Part shown: piece by piece, positions 52,501 to 55,974 of the stretch
How positions within the stretch are numbered: position 1 is the first letter of the stretch
Layout: every line of letters starts with the position of its first letter
Source of the DNA: Onthophagus taurus
Lineage: Eukaryota > Arthropoda > Insecta > Coleoptera > Scarabaeidae
Length of the DNA: 64,000 nt
NCBI RefSeq assembly: GCF_036711975.1
Contig: NC_091967.1
Coordinates: 8,742,001-8,806,000, forward strand
Direction: 5' to 3'
The notes under the pieces: model-generated
The model's input: the letters and a program-made list of their open reading frames with translations, nothing else
What the model was told of the DNA's origin: nothing
The model's database searches: none
Made by a program: the position numbers and the translations under genes

Positions 52501-52915
52501 TAAAAAATTATTTTATTTGTTTTAAGATATCATATACCATGGTCATTCGAGTACCTCTTCAGATCTGTCACCAATGTCCGAACAGAAATCGTTGCCAAGA
52601 AGAGGCCGTTCGAGGTACTCCAATTTGAAATCGACAAACATTCGTCAAAATGACCAAGCGGTCGATTACAGGTGGCTGCCACAACAACGTGGGAGGACAA
52701 TGCTTTCCAATTTATCGGTAGCGGAGACTGCGTTTACTGAAGGAGGACCTGGTCAACCACCCCCTGGCGAACAAAGTACCCCTGATCGACCAGAACTGAG
52801 TGAAGCAGAATGCGATATCGATACGCTCAAGAAGCTCAAACTTGGATTGCGGTCGTCGCTTTGGTCGCGACCGACCGCTTCCGGTCAACCATCCGATTAT
52901 TCTATAGCGGTTTAA
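1456..52915 (+). CDS. Dscam2: Dscam2-like cell adhesion molecule (21 coding exons, alternative Ig7)
   Basis: This is an immunoglobulin-superfamily homophilic receptor; insect Dscam2 acts in neurite self-avoidance and layer-specific wiring. Coding exons: 1456-1501, 31012-31338, 31824-31985, 32996-33142, 38121-38238, 39155-39600, 40485-40629, 44677-44828, 45147-45419, 45656-45940 or 46036-46320, 47008-47127, 47704-48309, 48376-48846, 50096-50404, 50465-50761, 50823-51668, 51729-51869, 51922-52038, 52102-52274, 52327-52474, 52527-52915. With one Ig7 exon they join in phase to 5718 nt (1905 residues). Domain order is signal peptide, Ig1-9, FN3 1-4, Ig10, FN3 5-6, one membrane helix and a cytoplasmic tail, which is the canonical Dscam layout. 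The single pair of Ig7 exons points to Dscam2 rather than Dscam1, 3 or 4. All exons have GT-AG borders, mostly phase 1. The protein is slightly shorter than I expect for fly Dscam2, mainly in the tail. Confidence 0.9.
3144..3512. repeat. Triple hairpin repeat (family H)
   Basis: Three consecutive near-palindromes with a period of about 120-130 bp. Each has an arm of the type CTAGAACTAACACTAG, then CTAGAACTAGAAACATTC, then GGGTTTAGCCG, and a loop containing CTTGAGAGACG, followed by the reverse complement of the arm. Flanks read GTATAT...CATTGAACTAA on both sides. No coding capacity is visible. The same family recurs at 10566, 29396, 40889, 42296 and 43518. Confidence 0.85.
4695..4952 (+). other. 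Open frame of unknown status
   Basis: An open frame of 85 codons has more balanced codon use than its surroundings, with a central acidic stretch (ADDETERIVDKVMQMDPPQ). I recognise no domain. There are no clear splice borders, so it may be a transposon or pseudogene fragment, or chance. Confidence 0.15.
5980..6460 (-). mobile_element. Possible decayed retroelement fragment
   Basis: On the minus strand, pieces in one frame around 6240-6390 read like coding sequence (for example FANLRHIGRQVKPEFEMTP, then GKGVIPYNNTV), interrupted by stops on both sides. The spacing loosely recalls the region downstream of a non-LTR reverse transcriptase. No family can be named from sight. Confidence 0.25.
10566..10735. 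repeat. Hairpin repeat, family H
   Basis: Left arm ACTAGAACTAACGCTAGACC, then AACTAGAAAGTTTCGG. The right arm ends CTAGGTCTAGTGTTAGTTC. Between them lie two nested copies of the TTTAGCC/GGCTAAA core with CGTCTC-type loops. The same family is seen at 3144 and 29396. Confidence 0.8.
19533..19769 (+). mobile_element. Non-LTR retrotransposon reverse-transcriptase remnant
   Basis: The translation includes SLDIKNAFNTVRWNEIL, which matches the RT motif of R1/Jockey-type non-LTR elements (usually [AS]LD[VI]xNAFNxxxW). The frame is short, lacks the YADD box and is bordered by stops, so it is a dead fragment. The assignment to the R1-like group rests on this one motif. Confidence 0.6.
20039..20400. 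mobile_element. MITE with long inverted repeats and TTA duplication (PIF/Harbinger-like)
   Basis: The ends are inverted repeats of about 95 bp, starting CACTAGTTTACAA and closing TTGTAAACTAGTG, with shared internal blocks such as TCGAAGACTG and ATAGAATGTTGTG and their complement. A 3-bp TTA lies on each side (20036-20038 and 20401-20403). The 362-bp centre has no coding capacity. The 3-bp TTA duplication fits PIF/Harbinger MITEs. Confidence 0.75.
25073..25325. mobile_element. Tigger/pogo-like MITE
   Basis: The left end, CAGTAAAACCTCAATATAAC, and the right end (complement CAGTCAAATTTTGATATAAT) form imperfect terminal repeats of the mariner/pogo/Tigger type. TA dinucleotides flank both ends. 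The 253-bp element encodes nothing. Related sequence lies near 40756 and at 43620-43655. Confidence 0.65.
26725..26805 (+). mobile_element. Non-LTR retrotransposon 3' remnant (RNase H end)
   Basis: One frame reads DEKVDKLAKEAAKT, which resembles the end of the RNase H domain (GNExADxLAKxAA) in non-LTR retroelements. It is followed by an AATAAT-type tail, as at the similar copy ending near 37602. The remnant is very short and its frames are broken. Confidence 0.45.
27442..27483 (-). ncRNA. Hammerhead ribozyme (type I, Penelope-like element)
   Basis: Reading the minus strand, stem I 5' strand is AGGUA, core 1 is CUGAAGA (27472-27478 on plus as TCTTCAG), stem II is GAAAC-AUUA-GUUUC, core 2 is GAAA, stem III is the self-complementary ACAUGU, the predicted cleavage follows UA, and stem I 3' strand is UACUU. 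Every invariant hammerhead position is present, and stem I pairs over 5 bp with one G-U. It lies downstream of a GIY-YIG frame on the same strand. PLEs are known to carry such minimal hammerheads. Activity was not tested. Confidence 0.78.
27828..28289 (-). mobile_element. Penelope-like element, GIY-YIG endonuclease end
   Basis: An open frame of 153 codons contains GVYKISCSECNKIYIGQTGR, followed by a downstream arginine (FKEH region) and a histidine/asparagine-rich helix. This is the C-terminal GIY-YIG endonuclease of PLE retrotransposons, including the CxxC between the GIY- and YIG-like parts. The reverse-transcriptase part that should lie upstream (higher coordinates) is missing or decayed. 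The frame ends in a normal stop at 27828, and a hammerhead lies about 350 bp further downstream. It sits antisense within Dscam2 intron 1. Confidence 0.85.
29396..29800. repeat. Hairpin repeat cluster, family H (diverged)
   Basis: Several arms of the CTAGAACTAACACTAG / CTAGAACTAGAAACATTC type in both orientations, with GTTTAGCCG and CGGCTAAA cores and loops containing CGTCT. Spacers include GAATAACAATTAAAACTAG and CAACGCTGAATAACAACTG. This is the most diverged copy cluster of the family. Confidence 0.75.
31012..31338 (+). CDS. Dscam2: Dscam2 exon 2: Ig1
   Basis: Starts after TTACAG and ends before GTAACT, phase 1 at both ends. Encodes Ig1 (GPAFVMEPPTRLEFSNSSG, then the first Ig cysteine in WLDCSASG, a WL core and the second cysteine in VYRCVASNS). 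The opening resembles the Dscam Ig1 pattern GP.F..EPP.R..FSNS.G. Confidence 0.93.
31339..31823 (+). other. Dscam2 intron 2
   Basis: A 485-bp intron between Ig1 and Ig2. No feature other than a polypyrimidine tract before the acceptor. Confidence 0.8.
31824..31985 (+). CDS. Dscam2: Dscam2 exon 3: Ig2, first half
   Basis: Encodes VTQPFKIDVEVLGAARGCTA and LKCVVPSFVKDLVRIISWVQ, giving the first Ig cysteine and the core tryptophan of Ig2. Acceptor TTTTTAG, donor GGAG then GTAAGT, phase 1. Ig2 is split by an intron, as in other Dscam genes. Confidence 0.92.
31986..32995 (+). other. Dscam2 intron 3
   Basis: A 1.0-kb intron between the two halves of Ig2. I saw no repeated or alternative Ig2 exon here, unlike the arrays of Dscam1. 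Confidence 0.75.
32996..33142 (+). CDS. Dscam2: Dscam2 exon 4: Ig2, second half
   Basis: Encodes DGKFHQLPSGELLIHNLEFS and the second cysteine in YRCRTMHRLS. Acceptor TTTTCAG, donor ACAG then GTAAAT, phase 1 at both ends. Confidence 0.93.
33143..38120 (+). other. Dscam2 intron 4 (5.0 kb)
   Basis: The intron contains a CpG-rich block (about 34530-34860), a TATA-poor AT-rich stretch, a minus-strand open frame at 33594-33902 without recognisable domain, and a non-LTR remnant near 36600-37602. No alternative Ig exon was found. Confidence 0.7.
37260..37602 (+). mobile_element. Non-LTR retrotransposon 3' end (RNase H remnant)
   Basis: Reads NEVTLWWVSGYKDIEGHEKG, then a shifted AKEAARTL, which is the end of an RNase H domain (VxLxWVPGHxxIxGNExAD). 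It is followed by a short C-terminal part and an AATAATAATAATAAG tail at about 37588-37602. Frames are broken and the catalytic histidine position reads tyrosine, so it is inactive. Upstream decayed sequence may extend to about 36600. Confidence 0.6.
38121..38238 (+). CDS. Dscam2: Dscam2 exon 5: Ig3, first half
   Basis: Encodes EHRGIVSPVVVENSGTVTVA and the first Ig3 cysteine in ALICISQGCPTPEYR. Acceptor TTTGTAG, donor TACAG then GTAAAA. It starts in phase 1 and ends in phase 2, so the arginine codon is completed by the next exon. Confidence 0.92.
38239..39154 (+). other. Dscam2 intron 5
   Basis: A 0.9-kb intron that splits Ig3 between PEYR and WY. No other feature was seen. Confidence 0.75.
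39155..39600 (+). CDS. Dscam2: Dscam2 exon 6: Ig3 second half and Ig4
   Basis: Begins at WYSQKNGEQS, gives the second Ig3 cysteine (GIYRCMSSNAGGEA), then a whole Ig4 domain (FKCSVSAQNGG, LVTWYKDGRQL, GMYQCVVRRTEGDTAQAAA). The acceptor is ACTTAG and the phase-1 donor is GGAG then GTAAAA. Confidence 0.94.
39601..40484 (+). other. Dscam2 intron 6
   Basis: A 0.9-kb intron between Ig4 and Ig5. No repeat or RNA gene was recognised. Confidence 0.75.
40485..40629 (+). CDS. Dscam2: Dscam2 exon 7: Ig5, first half
   Basis: Encodes DAPPVLIYSFIEQTLQPGPA, the first cysteine in SLKCSATGNPTPQISW, and ends LPSHGR. The acceptor is TTGCAG and the donor is a strong GTGAGT in phase 2. Confidence 0.94.
40889..41005. 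repeat. Hairpin repeat, family H (truncated)
   Basis: Carries GTTCTAGTTTTAATTGTTAT with CAGCATTAGATTG, then AATTAGAACTAAAACGTGCG with the loop GTCTTTTAAGACG and GCTAAACCCAAATG. Most of one arm is lost. Confidence 0.6.
42296..42385. repeat. Hairpin repeat, family H (left fragment)
   Basis: Reads CTAAAACTAGAATTAACACT, then CACTACACCTAAAACTAG and the compact hairpin TTTAGCCGTCTTGAGAGACG followed by GCTAAA. The tandem array starts directly afterwards. Confidence 0.7.
42402..42847. repeat. Tandem array, about 120-bp unit
   Basis: Two near-identical copies of about 120 bp (starting TAAGGTTAGTTTTGTTTACA at 42402 and about 42522) are followed by a third, longer copy. Each contains ACATTAATTAAACCGTGAAG, TAGTAATGGCAATTATAGC and TTTTGAAATGTCAATTAAAC. 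The third copy has extra internal duplications of an ACCGTGAAGTTTTC module. A fourth unit is cut by the element that follows and resumes at about 43498. Confidence 0.8.
42848..43500. mobile_element. Non-autonomous DNA transposon inside the tandem array
   Basis: The ends AGCTGTGTTTGGTACACTTG and (complement of the right end) AGCTTTGTTTGGTATCTTGC are inverted repeats of about 20 bp. An ATT is found on both sides, and the tandem array reads through once the element is removed (ACAAATATT joined to AATTATACCGCGAAG). It has no transposase. A 3-bp AT-rich duplication and the GTGTTTGGTA end suggest a Harbinger-type element, but that is inference. Confidence 0.6.
43518..43655. repeat. Family H hairpin joined to a Tigger-like end
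   Basis: Carries ACTAACATTAGAACTAACGC, CTAAAACTAGAAACATTCGG, TTTAGCCGTACGTCTCTCAA and a degraded right arm. It then runs into GTCCGTTATATCGAGGTTTT, which is the complement of the CAGTAAAACCTCGATATAAC type of terminal repeat. Confidence 0.6.
44677..44828 (+). CDS. Dscam2: Dscam2 exon 8: Ig5, second half
   Basis: Encodes FVIGQYVTVHGDVISHVNIS and the second Ig5 cysteine in GGEYTCTAENRAGKTSHSA. Acceptor TTTTTTCAG, donor TACG then GTAAGT. It takes over the phase-2 codon of exon 7 and ends in phase 1. Confidence 0.94.
44829..45146 (+). other. Dscam2 intron 8
   Basis: A 318-bp intron between Ig5 and Ig6 with no other feature. Confidence 0.8.
45147..45419 (+). CDS. Dscam2: Dscam2 exon 9: Ig6
   Basis: A whole Ig6 domain in one exon: MPYIRLIPKVTAVAGETLQL, cysteine in KCPVAGYPIEEIHWERGG, LPDGTLQINPVEKKADTGIY and the second cysteine in YTCWARNKQGH. 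Acceptor CCACAG, donor ATAG then GTAAGG, phase 1 at both ends. Confidence 0.95.
45656..45940 (+). CDS. Dscam2: Dscam2 alternative exon 10A: Ig7, version A
   Basis: A 285-nt exon, phase 1 to phase 1, opening VPPKVSPFYAEDTLHVGDR. It has LTCSVTKGDLPLTISWHKDG and the second cysteine in GNYSCMVRNQAAEV. It has the same length, phase and domain as the exon 95 bp downstream. In fly Dscam2 two such exons are mutually exclusive and give isoforms A and B that bind only their own kind. Mutual exclusion here is inferred from that family knowledge; 285 is divisible by 3, so joining both would not shift the frame. Confidence 0.92.
46036..46320 (+). CDS. Dscam2: Dscam2 alternative exon 10B: Ig7, version B
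   Basis: A 285-nt exon, phase 1 to phase 1, opening VPPIIEPFSFQDGLSEGMRT, with CGVSSGDPPLVVSWLKDGQP and the second cysteine in GDFTCVASNPAAEVRY. It is clearly more GC-rich than exon 10A and the neighbouring exons. A perfect GTGAGT donor-like site lies inside it at 46110. Acceptor TATTCAG, donor CAAAG then GTAACA. Confidence 0.92.
46321..47007 (+). other. Dscam2 intron after exon 10B
   Basis: A 687-bp intron with pyrimidine-rich stretches just after exon 10B (46440-46520). It could hold elements that choose between 10A and 10B, but none can be identified by eye. Confidence 0.7.
47008..47127 (+). CDS. Dscam2: Dscam2 exon 11: Ig8, first half
   Basis: Encodes VPPRWLVEPVDISVERNRHV, the first cysteine in ALHCQAQGVPTPTVTWKKATG. 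The acceptor is TGTTTCAG and the donor is ACAG then GTCAGC, phase 1. Confidence 0.94.
47128..47703 (+). other. Dscam2 intron 11 with a possible minus-strand coding remnant
   Basis: A 576-bp intron. On the minus strand at about 47470-47640 one frame reads as plausible protein (for example MQEDLYKAVFNQAGLDMNKE) before stops and shifts break it. I do not recognise it; it may be a transposon or pseudogene fragment. Confidence 0.4.
47704..48309 (+). CDS. Dscam2: Dscam2 exon 12: Ig8 second half, Ig9, start of FN3-1
   Basis: Continues Ig8 (VLENGTLLLQHVKEDREGFY, then LCQADNGIGTGIGKV), then all of Ig9 (SSPYFSAPSRLITVKKGDTA, LRCDVNGDKPISVIWLRAG, YFCHASNMYGKEQ) and the first strands of FN3-1 (PPLSPEHVEAAMVSSRSVNL, KWQHKSG). 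Donor GAAC then GTATGT, phase 1. Confidence 0.94.
48376..48846 (+). CDS. Dscam2: Dscam2 exon 13: FN3-1 end and FN3-2
   Basis: Starts RPWQQMELTDTP and finishes FN3-1 (NLKPATKYVFRVFAEGPAGK). It then encodes FN3-2 (RPAGSPLDLSVRPASSTSLL, VTWKPPLPDLRHGDIQGFNV, YAVVVQAFNEVGAGPLTEPV). Donor GATG then GTAACA, phase 1. Confidence 0.95.
48994..49032 (-). ncRNA. Hammerhead ribozyme in PLE repeat, copy 1
   Basis: On the minus strand: stem I 5' strand UUCGG, core CUGAUGA (plus 49021-49027 TCATCAG), a short stem II closing GGU with ACC, core GAAA (plus 49005-49008), self-complementary stem III ACCGGU, predicted cleavage after UA (between plus 48999 and 48998), and stem I 3' strand CCGAA. The conserved core is complete and stem I pairs over 5 bp. 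It lies on the same strand as the PLE frame. Confidence 0.82.
49973..50011 (-). ncRNA. Hammerhead ribozyme in PLE repeat, copy 2
   Basis: The same design as the copy about 980 bp away: CUGAUGA (plus 50000-50006), stem II GGUG-UAA-CACC, GAAA, stem III AUCGGU and cleavage after UA. Stem II is better paired than in copy 1 (G-U pairs replaced by CACC), while stem I has only CGG/CCG intact before a mismatch. Compensatory and non-compensatory differences between the copies suggest slow decay. Confidence 0.75.
50096..50404 (+). CDS. Dscam2: Dscam2 exon 14: FN3-3
   Basis: One FN3 domain: VPSMPPMDVRCAAVTSQSLQ, ISWQPPPSEHCNGILQGYKL, RKYTNYSFQVLAFTKIGDG. It ends CQTEEDG in phase 1 with a weaker donor GTTTGT. 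Confidence 0.94.
50465..50761 (+). CDS. Dscam2: Dscam2 exon 15: FN3-4
   Basis: One FN3 domain: VPGAPADIKVVVSSPQSLLV, SWLPPHEPNGLITKYNLYKR, PNVEYQFWVTASTRIGEGQS. It ends in a phase-1 GTTAAT donor. Introns on both sides are about 60 bp. Confidence 0.94.
50823..51668 (+). CDS. Dscam2: Dscam2 exon 16: Ig10, FN3-5 and FN3-6
   Basis: Ig10 (SIALSCIAVGSPRREWQRGD, SGNYTCHVDNGQGSD), FN3-5 (VPPMAPLLYATSATSSSILL, HWKAGNNGGAAISGYTLNYR) and FN3-6 (RPPGVPIASQFISPNSTSVV, LEAHNIAGYSMEEFSFMTLT). This Ig10-FN3-FN3 order after FN3-4 is diagnostic of the DSCAM family. Donor GGGG then GTAAAA, phase 1. Confidence 0.96.
51729..51869 (+). CDS. Dscam2: Dscam2 exon 17: transmembrane helix
   Basis: Encodes DVPPPDLMKQGNDTLPFYTD, then the membrane helix IILPLVVVAVILLISGATV, and the cytoplasmic border ACWRN. 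Donor AATC then GTAATT in phase 1. Confidence 0.95.
51922..52038 (+). CDS. Dscam2: Dscam2 exon 18: cytoplasmic tail, with two usable donors
   Basis: Encodes RQNEAAKEQLDNQQNAEAQR and ERYYATIHKVSLQSGEKIP. Two donors are in the same phase: GTGAGA after 52023 and GTATCT after 52038. They differ by five residues (GEKIP). I chose the longer form because KIPETSEDISPYATF resembles other Dscam tails. Confidence 0.85.
52102..52274 (+). CDS. Dscam2: Dscam2 exon 19: cytoplasmic tail
   Basis: Encodes ETSEDISPYATFQLSEPSTL, a segment strongly conserved in insect Dscam tails, and ends SVQRNSPYYNI in phase 0 with donor GTAAGG. Confidence 0.93.
52327..52474 (+). CDS. Dscam2: Dscam2 exon 20: cytoplasmic tail
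   Basis: Encodes a basic then acidic stretch, QKFQSTKGHGRRRANRKADV and DTDESESDPEQLTSSRTESS. Begins in phase 0 and ends in phase 1 with donor GTAAGA. Confidence 0.9.
52527..52915 (+). CDS. Dscam2: Dscam2 exon 21: C-terminal tail
   Basis: Encodes HGHSSTSSDLSPMSEQKSLP, a proline-rich segment GGPGQPPPGEQSTPDRPELS, and ends PSDYSIAV before TAA. The final -IAV fits a hydrophobic PDZ-binding C-terminus (class II-like); PDZ binding is inference. PPPG may serve an SH3 domain. Confidence 0.94.
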
Positions 52916-54404
52916 ATGTGTTCTTAATTGTATAAAAAAATAAAAATAAAATAAAAAGGTTGAAGAAAAGTTAAAAGACTTGAAACGGTGGTTTTTAATA
53001 AACGTTTTTGAGAGGTTACGATGATGTATTTTAAGGTTAAAAAAAAAGGGTTTTTCGCGAGGAAAGTTTTTGTTAAATAATTTTTAAAAGAATCAAAATT
53101 AATTATTAGCGTTGAGATAATATATTATACAATTTTATACAATCAAAAAGAAAATGATTATGAAGAAAAAAATGGAGATGATGAAATTATGAAGATATTT
53201 AGATAAAAACGATTAAATGTTTATGAAAGGGTAGGATGTTTGTTTTCCGTTTTTTTTTGTACATAGTATTAAATTTTGGGTTGAAAGAATTTCCTTTTTG
53301 TTTTCGAATCAGGTTAAATAACAGAATCATAGATGATAATAACTAATCTTCCGTACTTCCGTGTACCACAGAGAAAACAAACAATCAATGTCTGACGAAA
53401 TCAAAACTTCCCTAGTCCCATAATTGTAAAACAATATGTATAATAATAGATCCATTTGAATTATAATAAATTTATTGTAAATTATATTGAAGCTTTTTTA
53501 TTTTTTACTTATTACAGTAAATATATAATGTCCTAAAAATTGTAAGTAGAATTGAAATAAAATAAATTGAAGTAAATTGAAGTGGCGTTAGGTTCAACAT
53601 GTTTTCCATGGTTGCAGTGGGGGAAGCCCGTAGCGCACATGTAACAGCCTTATAAATCAGCAATAAATGTGTAAATTTTTTGTATTTTATAACTGTTTTT
53701 GCTATAAAGACAACGTCAATATATATTTATTTCATCATGTTCAAAATACATAGTTACATGAATACTTTAGCGTTAAATGCTTTCAAATGCATAATACACA
53801 GATAACTGTTGCTAATAAAATGACACCTTTTGACGATTTTTGTAACCCTAAAATGTTATTACAAGGGGGTGAAAAAATCAACCCTTACAATACATTGCAT
53901 CAGAACTTTTTAATGCGTCTACATTTTTCTATTTAAAAACTTGATTTAAATAGAGGGATTCAATACACAACTTTTTTGTCTCTTGACATTTTCTCCTAAT
54001 ATTGTTAGTTTGACCACAAAAAAATAAAATAATACACGTGCTCAAGTAAATTAATTCAGATTGGTTATTATTAGGCAAAGTTATGTCAAATTGATCTCAG
54101 TATTATTTTATTTTTTGTGATCAAATTAACAATTTGTTAGTTATAAAATCTCAAGAGATAAGAAAGTTGCAGATTTTTCCCCTCAACTTTACAGGACTAC
54201 AACTTGGGGGAGAAGAGGTTTTGAATAAAAAGTCTTTCATATCAATTTAGAGACATCCTGTACCTTTCTCTTACTTTCATTTACTAGATTAAACCATTTT
54301 TGTGGTGTTAGAAAACCAGATATTAGGGAAAAATAAAAATTTATTTAAGAAACATTAAAATTATATTTTTAAAATGAAAATTATTTTTCAATTAATAGTA
54401 CAAA
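52916..54404. other. Dscam2 3' UTR and intergenic DNA
   Basis: Candidate poly(A) signals AATAAA for Dscam2 occur at 52997-53002 and 53465-53470 (+). A TTTATT at 54340-54345 is an AATAAA on the minus strand and suits the end of TRMT10C. No gene or clear repeat was seen between them. Confidence 0.6.
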
Positions 54405-55747
54405 TTAATCTTCAAAAAGTGTTTTTGTTTTTATAAGTCGAGAATTCTTGTTATTATTTTTCTGATATTGTCTTGGCCGACTAAAAGTCTGTGGGTCAAG
54501 ACGTCTAAGTACACTCGAAGCTTTACCAGTTTGATCCACATTAAATAATTTCCGCTTAGGGACGTGTCGAAGCGCATATTTCCAATCATTTGTTCTTTTT
54601 ACATCCAACAAAATCGAAAGAACCTGATTTAAAGTTAAGCTTTTTCCACTTCCTGCGCCCCAACTCAAATATTTATCTAAAGGAAATTTCTGCATCTTTA
54701 TCCCTTCCTTTTTTGCTTTGGCAAAAGTTAAAGGCTCTTGATTAATCTGTAACACAAAAATTAAACAACTTGTTATTAACAATTTTGTTATAAATAATAC
54801 CTTATCAACTATAGCCCCAACTATATAAATAGCATCATGATCATAATTTGTCATAACATCACGAGCATGTGGTGTTAAATAAACCAATTTTTCTTTTTCA
54901 AATACGTTTGTGTAACTATCATCATGAAAATGTAATGGAAATGAAGGTTCATACATTGTAGCAATGTGTTTATGTAAAGCTTTCATTAATTGACCCTCAC
55001 GATTTGCATTACAAAAATGTAAATCAAAGGGATCGTCATCGTTGCGATTATCACTAAACAATAACATCAATTGCTTTGCGCAGTTTATATTTTCTCTTGT
55101 AACCATATTTTTCTCAAAACCACAATCGACAATTAATTTCTGACCGAATTGCATTGCTTGGATCAGTTTATGATTCAAAAATTGATTGATTGTGGTATCA
55201 TAAAATCTTAAAAAAATATTATTATGTCCTAAACCATAAATTATATGAGAATTATCTTCTGGTTTAGGAGAATTAAGATATTCTTCACGTTCTATTCGTT
55301 TTTTCTCTTTACGTAATTGCTCGTTTTCTTTCTTCTTTTGTAATTTAAACAAAAATGTTAAATATTTTCTTCGTGCCGACATGGATGGTAATTTTAACAA
55401 TTCACTCCAGTGGTCGTCTCTTATAAATGAAGCATCCGGAACTGCCCGTCCATCTTGTCTCATTACCTCAGCCTCCAGCATCAAAACTTTTAATTTGTGC
55501 TTTAATTCCGGATCGTCTTTGGTTATTAAGTCTATATTAGGTTCTTTATTATCCAGATCTAAATTAAAATCATGTAGAAAACAACATTTATTCTTTTAAG
55601 AAACTAACCTGCATTTTCCACCTTTATTGCGGTGGAATATTTTCGATTGAAAACGTTTTTTTCTATTAAATTCTTATTGAGGCTATTTAACTTTAAATTA
55701 GGACGTTTCAAAGCGATTTTACAACAATTTTGGAATATTTGAAACAT
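54405..55747 (-). CDS. TRMT10C: TRMT10C: mitochondrial RNase P protein 1 / tRNA methyltransferase
   Basis: A SPOUT-fold tRNA methyltransferase of the TRM10 family, a subunit of mitochondrial RNase P that methylates purine 9 of mitochondrial tRNAs and supports 5' processing. Exons on minus: 55609-55747, 54801-55558 and 54405-54746, joined to 412 residues (human protein about 403). The first exon gives a basic, Ser/Asn-rich N-terminus with NRKYSTA, a typical mitochondrial targeting and cleavage region. A charged helix (LQKKKENEQLRKEKKRIERE) precedes the catalytic domain. Motifs include IIYGLGHNNIFLRFYD, LVYLTPHARDVMTNYDHDAI, YIVGAIVDK and FPLDKYLSWGAGSGKSLTLN, all as in TRMT10C. The last intron (54747-54800) is 54 nt with no in-frame stop. 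It shares a 227-bp divergent promoter with CTU1. Confidence 0.9.
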
Positions 55748-55974
55748 TTTTAATCATATAACCTCACTTTTTATATTTGACAGTTGTGCAATTAATATAA
55801 CCTAGAAATCGAATGTACACATGTTTAAATGAGAAAAAATGCTTTTTTAACTTCTAAAACACATTTTTTTAAACAAAAAAGTGAATTATTAGTTTATTTA
55901 AACAAAATACTTTAATTTAAATCGAATCTATTATCAATTTCGCAATTATTGTAATTAAAAACATAACCTCAAAT
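55748..55974. promoter_or_regulatory. Divergent promoter between TRMT10C and CTU1
   Basis: The two start codons point away from each other across 227 bp of very AT-rich DNA with no TATA-initiator pair that I can defend. This gap must hold both 5' UTRs and promoters. Both products act on tRNA, so shared control is plausible but inferred. Confidence 0.6.
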
